DNA from: Nocardia suismassiliense
GTDB lineage: Bacteria > Actinomycetota > Actinomycetes > Mycobacteriales > Mycobacteriaceae
Length of the DNA: 64,000 nucleotides
NCBI RefSeq assembly: GCF_900269665.1
Contig: NZ_LT985361.1
Coordinates: 7,104,881-7,168,880, forward strand
Reading direction: 5' to 3'
Part shown: piece after piece, positions 26,398-33,922 of the stretch
Layout of the letters: the number at the start of each line of letters is the position of its first letter
How positions within the stretch are numbered: the stretch's first letter is position 1
Notes under the pieces: generated by a model
Database searches by the model: none
What the model saw: the letters and a program-made list of their open reading frames with translations, nothing else
Told to the model about the DNA's origin: nothing
Made by a program: the position numbers and the translations under genes

Positions 26398-26490
26398 TGG
26401 ATCTTGTTCTCGGACAGTGCACCAGCTCACGCCGGGTTCGCCCGGATCACTAGGTGACTAGTCGCGGCACGGTGAGTAATGTGTGCCGGG

Positions 26491-26991
26491 ATGACCAGCA
26501 TGGAAGCTCGTTTCGGTGACGCGACCCGAACCGTGCCCCTCCCCAACCCGTGGAACCTGGCGGCCTATCTGGCCGCTGTTGCCGCGCACCGCGGCCGCTC
26601 CATCAGCCTGCACACCGCGCCCAAGCCGCTGCTGAACGAGATCGGTTGCGGCGGAGGCGGTCTCTGGGTCGCGCGCAAACACGACGACATCATCGTCTAC
26701 GACGTCGACGCCACCGACCGCAATGCCGACCACATCATCCTGCATGAGGTCGGGCACATGCTGCTCGGTCACGGCACCACCGAATCGGATCGCAGCGCGC
26801 CGGTGCCGCCGTCGCTGGGGCTGCTGCTGCCGTCGGTGTCGCCGCAGTCGATCGAGCATGTGCTCGGCCGGACCGAGTTCGGCGTCGACCGGGAGCGGGA
26901 GGCGGAGGTGTTCGCCGACATGACCATGGTCTACGCGACATTGCCGCAGCGCCGGAGTCGGTCGTTCCGGCTGTTCGGCCGCGGGAAATAG
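26491..26991 (+). CDS. ImmA/IrrE-like zinc metalloprotein
   Basis: A 166-aa protein with H-E-V-G-H-M-L-L-G-H at about residues 86-95, the gluzincin motif of the ImmA/IrrE/M78 group, and a later acidic E-R-E-A-E-V-F-A-D segment giving the third zinc ligand. I choose ATG 26491 because a TAATGT -10-like hexamer (26477-26482) ends eight bases before it, the usual spacing for a leaderless mRNA; ATG 26479 is possible but would overlap the promoter. ImmA-type proteins cleave repressor proteins or act as toxins beside XRE proteins; no XRE gene is adjacent. It abuts a convergent DUF4254 gene. Confidence 0.7.
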   Translation: MTSMEARFGDATRTVPLPNPWNLAAYLAAVAAHRGRSISLHTAPKPLLNEIGCGGGGLWVARKHDDIIVYDVDATDRNADHIILHEVGHMLLGHGTTESDRSAPVPPSLGLLLPSVSPQSIEHVLGRTEFGVDREREAEVFADMTMVYATLPQRRSRSFRLFGRGK

Positions 26992-27444
26992 TTACGAGCG
27001 CTCGTACGGGTCGTCCGGTAATCGCCGGATGCCGTAGCGCAGGTCGTCGATGAGGTCCTGGTAGCCGTCGGCCAGCTCCTCGATCTGCACCCACGCGTCG
27101 TAGAAGACCGCTTCCGGGGCGAAGGCCAGCGCGGCGAACGCCTGCGCGGTCATCCCCGCGAGCCGGTCCACGATTCTGCCGACGGTTTCGGTGTGTTCGG
27201 GAGCGGCGATCTCCGGGACCGGGGTCGCCAAGGTGACCCAGCGGTCGATGGTACGCACCAACTGGATGCGACGCCGATCGATCTTGACCGACTCGGTCGC
27301 CGGGGTCCGCTCGCGAACCAGATGCAGCTGCGCTAGTTCGCCCGCCGCCTCCAGCATCGGATGATCCTCGTGCGGGAAGCCGCGGAAGGCCGCGAGCAGC
27401 AGGTCTTTCCCGGGGAGCGCGCGGTCGTTGCCCGAGTGGTTCAT
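26992..27444 (-). CDS. DUF4254 protein, copy 2
   Basis: A 150-aa protein from ATG 27444 behind AGGTGGG. Features match copy 1 at 13922: L-L-L-A-A-F near the N-terminus, A-Q-L-H-L-V-R-E-R, K-I-D-R-R-R-I-Q-L-V, H-T-E-T-V-G-R-I-V-D-R-L and L-A-D-G-Y-Q-D-L-I near the end. Its stop is adjacent to the stop of the ImmA-like gene. Function of the family is unknown. Confidence 0.72.
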   Translation of the reverse strand: MNHSGNDRALPGKDLLLAAFRGFPHEDHPMLEAAGELAQLHLVRERTPATESVKIDRRRIQLVRTIDRWVTLATPVPEIAAPEHTETVGRIVDRLAGMTAQAFAALAFAPEAVFYDAWVQIEELADGYQDLIDDLRYGIRRLPDDPYERS

Positions 27445-27958
27445 CGCAGCGCACCCACCTGGACGTGCGACCACTCACCCGGGTACCGAACACCGCGCCG
27501 TCGCCGCAGCTCATCGCGCACCTGGCACACATCGATAGCGTGAACGAGACTTCCCCCCTCCACGTCGATTTCACCTACTTCCGTTCATCCGACACGCGCT
27601 GGTCAGCGACCTCCCCACCAGCCTGCCGTCGCATCCCTCCGGGTTCGGCAAACCTCGAGTGAGCACACCTTAATCTGCCACCCGGAACTAATGACCTGCG
27701 GCTATGCCCAATCGATGCGGCGTCCAAACCAATCCCGGGCGAGTCGGGCAAATCGTGCCTGATGCGCACGCAAGTGCGGCGAGCGGACCGGCGGTTGCCG
27801 CCGGGCGTTGACCGCCCCGAATCTGCGGGACATCCGCGAGCGGGCATGGAGTCATGCGTTTCGGCCAGTTGCCCCACCGTCCACAGCACGTCGGCCAGCT
27901 CTCCCTGCCCGTTCGATCGAGGGTTGCGCTCCCGCCACGTCGCCGCTGCGGACGTGGG
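27445..27958. other. Intergenic stretch, possible decayed coding remnant
   Basis: 514 bp with no gene that I accept. The minus strand around 27715-27790 reads as H-Q-A-R-F-A-R-L-A-R-D-W-F-G-R-R-I, which looks protein-like but is not followed or preceded by a frame that continues; it may be the relic of a lost gene. No repeat or RNA seen. Confidence 0.35.
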
Positions 27959-28717
27959 CTACGAGAGGGCGGGCTCGGTGGTGAGGTAGTCGGGTCCGCC
28001 GATGTAGGTGGTGTGGCCGGATTCGGTGGGGCTGGTGGTGGCTTCGGCTACGGCGGTGGCGAATTCGGTGATGGTGGGTAGTGGGGCGGTGTCGCGGCGG
28101 GCGGCGACGGCGTCCGGGTTTCGGCGTTCGAGGAGTTGCACGATGATGGTGCCGTCGATCATGTCGCCGGAGACGGTGTGCAGGGTGACGCCGTGGGTGG
28201 TGAGCGTGGGGATCATGGCGCGTAGTGCGTCTTCGCCCGCGCGTTTGCTGGCGGCGATGGGTTCGTATTCGGAAGGAACGGGTTTGCGGCCGTGGAAGTG
28301 CGCCTGGTGACTGGTGACGAAGACGATGCGGGCACCGGAAGGCATGTGCGGCAAGGCAAGTCGGACCAGCCGGGTTTGCGCGTCACGGTTGATCGACATG
28401 GCGTAGTCGGCGGCGGCGTTGCGCTCCAGTCCGCCGGAGGCGTTCAGGATCAGGACGTCCAGGCGGCCGAACTGCTGGGTGATGCCGTCGATGAGGGCGC
28501 GGGCAGAGTCCGCGTCGGAGATGTCGGCGCCTGCGGTGGACGCGCTGCCGCCGGCGGCGATGATCTCGTCGGCGATCGCGTTGGCACGCTTGGCCTTTTC
28601 GCGGTAGTTGATGATCACGTGATCGCCGCGGCCGGCGAGGATGCGCGCCGTTTCGGCGCCGATGCCGCGGGAGGCACCCGTGATGAGAACGATTCGCTGT
28701 CCGGCTGGTTCGACCAC
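27959..28717 (-). CDS. SDR-family oxidoreductase with atypical active site spacing
   Basis: A 252-aa short-chain dehydrogenase. The NAD(P)-binding T-G-A-S-R-G-I-G is at residues 13-20 and L-N-A-S-G-G replaces the usual N-N-A-G. The expected catalytic Y-x-x-x-K is instead Y-E-P-I-A-A-S-K, six residues between Tyr and Lys, following a catalytic-Ser region V-T-S-H. This divergent type is found in several actinomycetes, so it is probably a subfamily trait and not damage. GTG 28717 follows GAGAGGAAG. It is divergent from the HxlR gene, which probably controls it. Confidence 0.8.
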   Translation of the reverse strand: MVEPAGQRIVLITGASRGIGAETARILAGRGDHVIINYREKAKRANAIADEIIAAGGSASTAGADISDADSARALIDGITQQFGRLDVLILNASGGLERNAAADYAMSINRDAQTRLVRLALPHMPSGARIVFVTSHQAHFHGRKPVPSEYEPIAASKRAGEDALRAMIPTLTTHGVTLHTVSGDMIDGTIIVQLLERRNPDAVAARRDTAPLPTITEFATAVAEATTSPTESGHTTYIGGPDYLTTEPALS

Positions 28718-28759
28718 CGTCTTCCTCTCGGTTGCGGACCCGGCGGCCCGGCGGATTGC

Positions 28760-28772
28760 TTCTAATTCAGAA
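28760..28772. promoter_or_regulatory. HxlR operator candidate 1
   Basis: TTCTAATTCAGAA, arms TTCT and AGAA with five bases between. A second copy of the same pattern is centred 25 bp away. Lies between the divergent SDR and HxlR genes. Confidence 0.55.
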
Positions 28773-28784
28773 TCACTATGGTAG

Positions 28785-28797
28785 TTCTAAATGAGAA
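28785..28797. promoter_or_regulatory. HxlR operator candidate 2
   Basis: TTCTAAATGAGAA, same TTCT-N5-AGAA pattern as site 1. It covers the hxlR start codon at 28791. A TATGGT hexamer at 28777-28782 ends eight bases before that ATG, so the mRNA may be leaderless and a protein bound here would sit on the transcription start. Confidence 0.55.
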
Positions 28798-29147
28798 GTG
28801 CAAGCGGGGCGAGGCCGCCCAAGGACCGGGCCGATCCAGCGAACGCACCGGTATTGGCCGCGATGGAACTGCTGGGTCAGCGGTGGGTACTGCGCGTGCT
28901 GTGGGAGTTGGAACCCGGGCGGCTCGGGTTCCTAGAACTGCGGCGACGGATGGACAACTGCTCCTCCAGCATGCTGTCGGTGCGGCTGCAACACCTGCAA
29001 AGCGCTGGGCTGATCGTGAAGAACGCCGACAAGTCCTACGAACTCACCACCGCGGGAACCGAACTCGGCGTCGCCCTGGGTGGCGTCTGGGATTGGTCGC
29101 GACGATGGGACGCGACACTCACCGACCCCACCAATCGCACCGTTTGA
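28791..29147 (+). CDS. HxlR-family winged-helix regulator
   Basis: A 118-aa protein of the normal HxlR length. The core reads L-L-G-Q-R-W-V-L-R-V-L-W-E-L, then F-L-E-L-R-R-R-M and a wing near S-Y-E-L-T-T-A-G-T-E-L. Members are often redox- or aldehyde-responsive repressors of adjacent oxidoreductases. Divergent from the SDR gene with two identical-pattern operators between, so the SDR gene is the likely target. No cysteine near the N-terminus, only one at C-S-S-S. Confidence 0.85.
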   Translation: MRSASGARPPKDRADPANAPVLAAMELLGQRWVLRVLWELEPGRLGFLELRRRMDNCSSSMLSVRLQHLQSAGLIVKNADKSYELTTAGTELGVALGGVWDWSRRWDATLTDPTNRTV

Positions 29148-29180
29148 CCTTCCGCCTACCTGAGACTCCATGATGACGGG

Positions 29181-30284
29181 GTGGCAGAGTCCGACGGGTT
29201 GATCACGATAGGCGTGCTGGCGCGAGCGAGCGGGCTCACAGCCAGTGCGCTGCGGTTTTACGACGACAGCGGATTGCTGGTACCCGCCCGGGTGGATCCG
29301 CTCACCGGGTACCGCTACTACACGGCGGCGCAGCGGGAACGCGCGGCGCTGATCCGGAAGCTGCGGGCGATCGAGGTACCGCTCGACTCGATCTCCGACA
29401 TCCTGTCCGGCGATACCGAGCGCGCGGAACGCTTGCTGGACGAGCACGTCGGTGAGCTGACACGCCGGGCACAGGAGGCCGCACGCGTTGCCGAGACGAT
29501 CAAACAGACCCTCGGCACCGGCGACACGGTCGTGCTGCCAGCGGCATTGCTGGCAGAGGCTTTCGAGCAGGTGCGCGCCGCTGCGGCGATCCACCACGAA
29601 ATACCCGTACTGGCCGGGATTCTGGTGGAGGCGAACGCGAATTCGCTGACGCTCACCGCCACCGATCGATACCGGCTGTCGACACGAACAGTGGTGACAC
29701 GGGATCGGCGAGGCGACGATTGGGCGCTGGTCGTCGACGCGAGCGAGGTCACGCCGGTCATCGCATGGCTGCGCCGGCAGGACGACATCACCGCTGTCCC
29801 AAGGGATCAGGCACTGGTACTCACCAGTGACAGCGCCGAGCGACATTGCCGAGTGATCGACGAACCGTTTCCCGACTATCGTGCGGTGCTGGCCGGGCTC
29901 GCGCCAGTCCGAACACGGGTACTCGCGGCCCGGGATCGGTTACGCGATCTACTCGAAAACTCCTCCCGCACAGTACGGTTCGAGCTGCTCCCGACCACGG
30001 GCTTCGTCAACCCGTTCGCCACCGATGCGGCCGAACCGCTCGACCGGACCGGTCTCACCGTCTCCGATGGCAACCACCGACACCACCTCCCCGCCACCGT
30101 CACCGGCGCCCCCATCGATATCTCCTTCGACGTCGCAACACTGCTGCCCGCGATCCACACCGCGCTGGGCCCGGATCTCATGCTCGACATCGCCGCAGCC
30201 GACCTCCCGGTCGTCCTGCGCTCCGCCACCGACGGCGACCTCACCACCCTGGCCATGCCGACCCGGCAGCCACTCGACAGATAG
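29181..30284 (+). CDS. MerR regulator fused to a DNA sliding-clamp-like domain
   Basis: A 367-aa protein starting at GTG 29181. Residues 8-75 are a MerR helix-turn-helix (I-G-V-L-A-R-A-S-G-L, A-L-R-F-Y-D-D-S-G-L-L, G-Y-R-Y-Y), followed by a coiled segment to about 115. From about 135 the sequence resembles bacterial DnaN: P-V-L-A-G-I-L-V-E-A-N, L-T-L-T-A-T-D-R-Y-R-L-S, then F-P-D-Y-R-A-V-L and a third repeat-like part to the end. The clamp fold may serve as effector or oligomerisation module; real clamps are about 370-380 aa, so here only about two of three lobes fit. Followed 11 bp later by a TPR-like gene. Confidence 0.78.
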   Translation: MAESDGLITIGVLARASGLTASALRFYDDSGLLVPARVDPLTGYRYYTAAQRERAALIRKLRAIEVPLDSISDILSGDTERAERLLDEHVGELTRRAQEAARVAETIKQTLGTGDTVVLPAALLAEAFEQVRAAAAIHHEIPVLAGILVEANANSLTLTATDRYRLSTRTVVTRDRRGDDWALVVDASEVTPVIAWLRRQDDITAVPRDQALVLTSDSAERHCRVIDEPFPDYRAVLAGLAPVRTRVLAARDRLRDLLENSSRTVRFELLPTTGFVNPFATDAAEPLDRTGLTVSDGNHRHHLPATVTGAPIDISFDVATLLPAIHTALGPDLMLDIAAADLPVVLRSATDGDLTTLAMPTRQPLDR

Positions 30285-30295
30285 GACCATCCGCC

Positions 30296-30784
30296 ATGAC
30301 AGACGACACCATGACCGCCATCACGCAGGCGGTAACACTCGGGCACGAAGGCCACCCCGACGCGGCCCGCGAGTCCCTGCTCACTCTCTGGAACTCCCTT
30401 GGCCCACAGGGCGATCCGCTACACCGCTGCAGCCTCGCCCACTACCTCGCTGACCTCTACGACGACGCGGCCGAAGCCCTCACCTGGGACATTCGCGCCC
30501 TCGACGCCGCAGACGCGCTCACCAACGCCCGCGCCCAGCAGTACGAGCCCAGCCTGGACGTCCAGGGCTTCTACCCCTCCCTGCACCTCAACCTCGCCGA
30601 CAACTACCGCAGGCTGAGCTCCTTCACCGCCGCCCAACGCGAGGTCAGCGCCGCCCGAGCCACCCTCCACACCCTCCCCGACACCCCCTACGCCACCATG
30701 ATTCGCACCGCGGTCGAGGAGGTCGAACAAGCGATCCGTGCCCAGAACACCGACCCCCGCCCATCCGCACCCACCGGCAGGTAA
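30296..30784 (+). CDS. Small TPR-like helical protein
   Basis: A 162-aa acidic helical protein from ATG 30296 behind AGGACC. Repeated helix pairs with A-R-E-S-L-L-T-L-W, H-Y-L-A-D-L-Y-D-D-A, H-L-N-L-A-D-N-Y-R-R-L-S and A-A-Q-R-E-V-S-A-A-R are TPR-like. It starts 11 bp after the MerR-clamp gene, so both are probably one transcript; a protein-protein role beside that regulator is inference. Confidence 0.65.
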   Translation: MTDDTMTAITQAVTLGHEGHPDAARESLLTLWNSLGPQGDPLHRCSLAHYLADLYDDAAEALTWDIRALDAADALTNARAQQYEPSLDVQGFYPSLHLNLADNYRRLSSFTAAQREVSAARATLHTLPDTPYATMIRTAVEEVEQAIRAQNTDPRPSAPTGR

Positions 30785-30930
30785 CGAGCGAAGACACAAC
30801 CGTGCGGCACTGAGAGGGCAGCAGCGGCGTTGTCGAGTTTTGCCACTTGAGCAGAGTCATATGGTTGCTCGTCAAGATCAAGTAGCGACCATTCGACTCT
30901 GCTCGATTCAGCTCTGGCCAACAAACGCGA

Positions 30931-30957
30931 ACGGCCCGCACTCAGAGTGCGGGCCGT
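30931..30957. terminator. Strong bidirectional hairpin
   Basis: ACGGCCCGCACT and AGTGCGGGCCGT form a perfect 12-bp stem with a CAG loop. It begins 12 bp beyond the stop of the minus-strand TIGR03118 gene; on that strand it is followed by a T/G-rich stretch. It would also stop readthrough from the TPR-like gene. Confidence 0.8.
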
Positions 30958-30969
30958 CGACGTCAGGAC

Positions 30970-32337
30970 CTACTTCAGGCGGAGCTTGCCGAACAGCCCA
31001 TCCTTCTCATCCTCCGGACCCGCCGTGAAGTACAGCGAGTCGGCATCACCGAGGCTCTCCCCGTTGCCGAACATCAGCGCCCAAAGCCCCTCGATCGCAA
31101 CGGGCTTGCCCTCCGCATCACGCAGGTAGTCGACGAACTCGCCGGTCGCGTCATCGAACGCGAGAATATAGCCCGCGCCTCCGAAGTTGCCGATCAGCAG
31201 CTTGCCGCTGAGCGGCCCGAAGCCGGCGGGCGCGACGGTCACCGCCCAGGGTGCGTTGAAGCGCTTGTCGCCGTCGAACACGCGAACCAGCTTGCCGTCC
31301 GCGTCGAACTCCGCGACTTTGCCCTTGTCCGGCAGACCCTTCGCGTCCTTCTCCTGATCCTTGTCCAGCGAATCCTCTTCGCCGACATCCAGCTTGGTCG
31401 CGTCGGCCTCGGCCGACTTGGTGGTCGCGTAGGCGACGAACACCCGGTTGCCGACGGTGGACACGTTGAACGGAGCGGGATCGCCCGGCTTCACCTTCTT
31501 GCCTTTGTCCGGCGCGGCGGCGTCGACGGCCTCTCCGGTGGCGAACGGGTTGACGAAGCCGGCGGTCGGGATCAGCTGCCAGTTCTTGTCCAAGGTGCGC
31601 ACCTGCGGATCCTTACCGAAGTCGGCCGCGAGCAACTTGTCACCGGACGGGGAGAGCGCGATACCGAAGAACTGCATACCTTGCGGTTCGCCGTCGAACA
31701 TCAGGTTGGCGGGTCCGTCCTGCCGGACGATGGTGCCGTCGGCGGCCTGCTCGGTCCAGCCGGAGATCTTGCCGGAGTCGGTGGCAAAGATGAACCGCGC
31801 CGAGCCGCTGAGCATTTGCCGCGCACCGTTCACCTCGACCGGCTGATCGCGCACCACGAACAGATCGGAGGTGATCGGCGCCGGGTTGAACAGCACACCG
31901 GTGGCTTTGCCGATGCCGTTGTCCGAGGTGTCGGCGTCGGCGCCGGGGATGGTGACGATCTTCAGCGGATCCTGGAACAGCTTCTGCAGCTTCGGGTCCG
32001 CGGACGCGGTCACATCGCCGACGAACTGGAACGACTTGCCGCCCGCACCTACCCAGAAATGGCCGCCCGCACCCTTCGGCCGGTCGGCGAGGCCCCAGGC
32101 GTTCACCATGTCGGGAAAGGTGAACAGTGCCTGGTACTCGGCCTTGTTGGCCGCCAGATTGGTCTGCACATACCGATTGCCATCGAGCGCGGGCACCTCG
32201 GTGTCGGCCGGCTCGGACTTCGAGCAGGCGACGGCGACCACCAGCGCGGCGCCGAGCACCGAGGCGCGCAGCAGACCGTTTCTCGTTCGCGCCCGCCACG
32301 CACCGGCCCGGCGCAACTCACTGCAGTGTCCGTTCAA
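30970..32337 (-). CDS. TIGR03118-family lipoprotein (beta-propeller-like)
   Basis: A 455-aa exported protein. TTG 32337 is chosen because AAGGA lies seven bases upstream; the longer in-frame extension would put 42 Arg-rich residues before the signal. The signal ends in a lipobox V-A-V-A-C. The mature part has the TIGR03118 landmarks V-N-A-W-G-L-A, A-D-F-G-K-D, F-N-A-P-W-A-V-T-V-A-P, G-K-L-L-I-G-N-F-G-G and E-G-L-W-A-L-M-F-G-N-G. The fold is probably a beta-propeller; the biochemical role of the family is unknown. A candidate iron box lies in the divergent promoter region shared with the nitrobindin gene. Confidence 0.8.
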   Translation of the reverse strand: MNGHCSELRRAGAWRARTRNGLLRASVLGAALVVAVACSKSEPADTEVPALDGNRYVQTNLAANKAEYQALFTFPDMVNAWGLADRPKGAGGHFWVGAGGKSFQFVGDVTASADPKLQKLFQDPLKIVTIPGADADTSDNGIGKATGVLFNPAPITSDLFVVRDQPVEVNGARQMLSGSARFIFATDSGKISGWTEQAADGTIVRQDGPANLMFDGEPQGMQFFGIALSPSGDKLLAADFGKDPQVRTLDKNWQLIPTAGFVNPFATGEAVDAAAPDKGKKVKPGDPAPFNVSTVGNRVFVAYATTKSAEADATKLDVGEEDSLDKDQEKDAKGLPDKGKVAEFDADGKLVRVFDGDKRFNAPWAVTVAPAGFGPLSGKLLIGNFGGAGYILAFDDATGEFVDYLRDAEGKPVAIEGLWALMFGNGESLGDADSLYFTAGPEDEKDGLFGKLRLK

Positions 32338-32477
32338 CTTTTGTTCCTTTCCGACAGGCTCGCCCCTGTCGGGACGAACCGCACAGCGGAGCACGCGCCA
32401 CCCCCGACGAAAGCGCATTCTCCGAGCCCGTCGACATTTGCCGGCAAGTTCTGTAGGCCACACACCACGATTGACGT

Positions 32478-32496
32478 TTAGGCGATGCTAACCTTA
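32478..32496. promoter_or_regulatory. Candidate IdeR/DtxR iron box
   Basis: TTAGGCGATGCTAACCTTA agrees at 15 of 19 positions with the consensus TTAGGTTAGGCTAACCTAA, including both outer half-sites. It lies about 140 bp upstream of the TIGR03118 gene and 64 bp upstream of the nitrobindin start, so it could serve either. Confidence 0.5.
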
Positions 32497-32559
32497 GCTC
32501 CAAGAGAATTCGGCAGTATACGAACACCCCGCGAACCAACAAGGTTTAGGCTGTGCGCC

Positions 32560-33060
32560 GTGGTCGAACCCCAACCCGCAATCGCGCCCCATCCCGATAT
32601 CGCCCCCCTCGCTCCACTGCTCGGCACCTGGCGTGGCAACGGACACGGCGAATACCCGACCATCCAGTCGTTCGATTACCTGGAAGAAGTCCGGTTCGGC
32701 CACCTCGGCCGCCCGTTCCTCACCTATCGGCAGCGCACCCGCGCCGCCGACGGCAGCCGACCGATGCACGCCGAAACCGGCTATCTGCGTTGCCCGAGCC
32801 CGGACCGCGTCGAATTGATCTTGGCGCACCCCACCGGAATCACCGAAATATGTGAGGGCGCACTGAATGTCGCCGACGGTGCGCTGCACATGGAATTCGA
32901 CTCCACCAGCATCGGCCGCACCGGCACCGCGAAACTCGTTACTGCCCTTGGTCGCACCTTTCAATTGAAAGGCGACACCATCGATTACACGTTGCGCATG
33001 GCCGCCGTCGGCGAGCCACTGCAACACCACCTCGCCGCCACGTTGCGCCGCGCCGAGTAG
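32560..33060 (+). CDS. Nitrobindin-family heme-binding beta-barrel protein
   Basis: A 166-aa protein. L-L-G-T-W-R-G-N-G-H-G-E-Y-P-T-I near the N-terminus is the GxWxGxGxGxYPTI signature of nitrobindin/DUF1794 (Rv2717c in M. tuberculosis), and a C-terminal region around L-Q-H-H-L supplies the likely proximal His. These small barrels bind ferric heme and handle NO or peroxynitrite. GTG 32560 starts seven bases after a TAGGCT hexamer (32547-32552), so the mRNA may be leaderless; no ribosome site is visible. Heme chemistry and the upstream iron box agree. Confidence 0.8.
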   Translation: MVEPQPAIAPHPDIAPLAPLLGTWRGNGHGEYPTIQSFDYLEEVRFGHLGRPFLTYRQRTRAADGSRPMHAETGYLRCPSPDRVELILAHPTGITEICEGALNVADGALHMEFDSTSIGRTGTAKLVTALGRTFQLKGDTIDYTLRMAAVGEPLQHHLAATLRRAE

Positions 33061-33076
33061 CCGCGCGCGAAAGGCG

Positions 33077-33350
33077 CTAAGCGCCCAGGCCGTTCATCGC
33101 AAGCTCGATGAACCGCCGCCAGTTGCTGCTACCGGTGCGGATGGTCGCGGACAAGTCGCCGACCAGCAGGAACATATCCGCCGCGGTGGCGTCGGCAGGA
33201 ATGGTTCCGCGGCCCGGCCGTCCGCGAGGCCGCAGTGGCGTCGGCCGGAATGGTTCCCCAGGCCCGGCCGTCCGCGAGCAGATCACGGACCGCCGCTTCG
33301 AGGTCCGCCTTGGTGGCTCCCCTCGGCTCGATTTCCGAGGGTCCCCTGAC
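33077..33350 (-). pseudogene. tetR C-terminal remnant, frameshifted by a tandem duplication
   Basis: The minus strand encodes A-T-K-A-D-L-E-A-A-V-R-D-L-L and G-T-I-P-A-D-A-T-A-A in one frame, then D-M-F-L-L-V-G-D-L-S and the end R-F-I-E-L-A-M-N-G-L in another. This is the C-terminal domain of a TetR regulator split by a 49-bp duplication. No helix-turn-helix part remains upstream. Confidence 0.7.
33182..33278. repeat. 49-bp tandem duplication inside the tetR remnant
   Basis: Copies 33182-33228 (47 nt) and 33231-33278 (48 nt) repeat with a 49-bp period and only a few differences. The period is not a multiple of three, so it shifts the frame. Confidence 0.75.
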
Positions 33351-33769
33351 GGCTTCGATCGCCGGCGGACAAACCCCGATCGCCCGCGAGGACCTCACCG
33401 ACTCGGGCGAGGCACAACCGGCCCCTACACAGCGGACGAGCCCGCTGATCCGAATACCTCCGCCGAGCGCAGGCAAATTCTCGACATTATTCGGCCTGAT
33501 CGCTCGTTTCACGGAGTAGTTCCACCATCGCCACAATCTGCGGAATCGGCCTCTCACCCGACGGTAGCCTCACCGAAGATCTCAGAGAATGTGACCCGAC
33601 GCACTGCACGGGCCTGACATGTCGTCCGTCACTTGCGCTTGTTCACTGAATCGATCTCGGTTTACGGTTCTGCTTCAGCAAACTTTCAGATAACTTCGCG
33701 CGGCAACCCTCGCGCGGAGTAACCAGCACCTTTCCCCCGTCGACACCCCTGACCCGAGGGAGCCGAACA
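33351..33769. other. Intergenic stretch with decayed coding remnant
   Basis: About 420 bp. The minus strand near 33487-33560 reads R-P-I-P-Q-I-V-A-M-V-E-L-L-R-E-T before a stop, which may be another relic. The last 130 bp are AT-richer, hold a repeated CGCGCGG pair and should contain the promoter of the 50-aa peptide gene. Nothing else recognised. Confidence 0.35.
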
Positions 33770-33922
33770 ATGAAGCGTTCCACCACAGTTCTGGCCAGTG
33801 TGGCCATCATCCTCAGCGGCGCTGCCACCGTACAGATCCTCGACGGCGGCGACGCCGGCGCCGCGATCATGGACCACACCGCCGCGACCAGCAACCAGTC
33901 AGCGCAAGACCCGGCTCAGTAA
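33770..33922 (+). CDS. Small 50-aa exported or membrane peptide
   Basis: A 50-codon gene: ATG 33770 preceded by GAGGGAG at good spacing, stop TAA at 33920. Residues 1-20 (M-K-R-S-T-T-V-L-A-S-V-A-I-I-L-S-G-A) are a signal-like segment; the rest is small, polar and ends D-P-A-Q. Its 3' end overlaps the convergent PBP gene by seven bases. No family recognised. The good ribosome site and signal-like start make it likely to be real. Confidence 0.6.
   Translation: MKRSTTVLASVAIILSGAATVQILDGGDAGAAIMDHTAATSNQSAQDPAQ

Noticed and set aside
24982..26430. A 482-aa open frame antisense to the APC permease gene
   Set aside because: His/Asp/Arg-rich shadow of a membrane protein gene; the plus strand shows 12 hydrophobic segments and a strong ribosome site.
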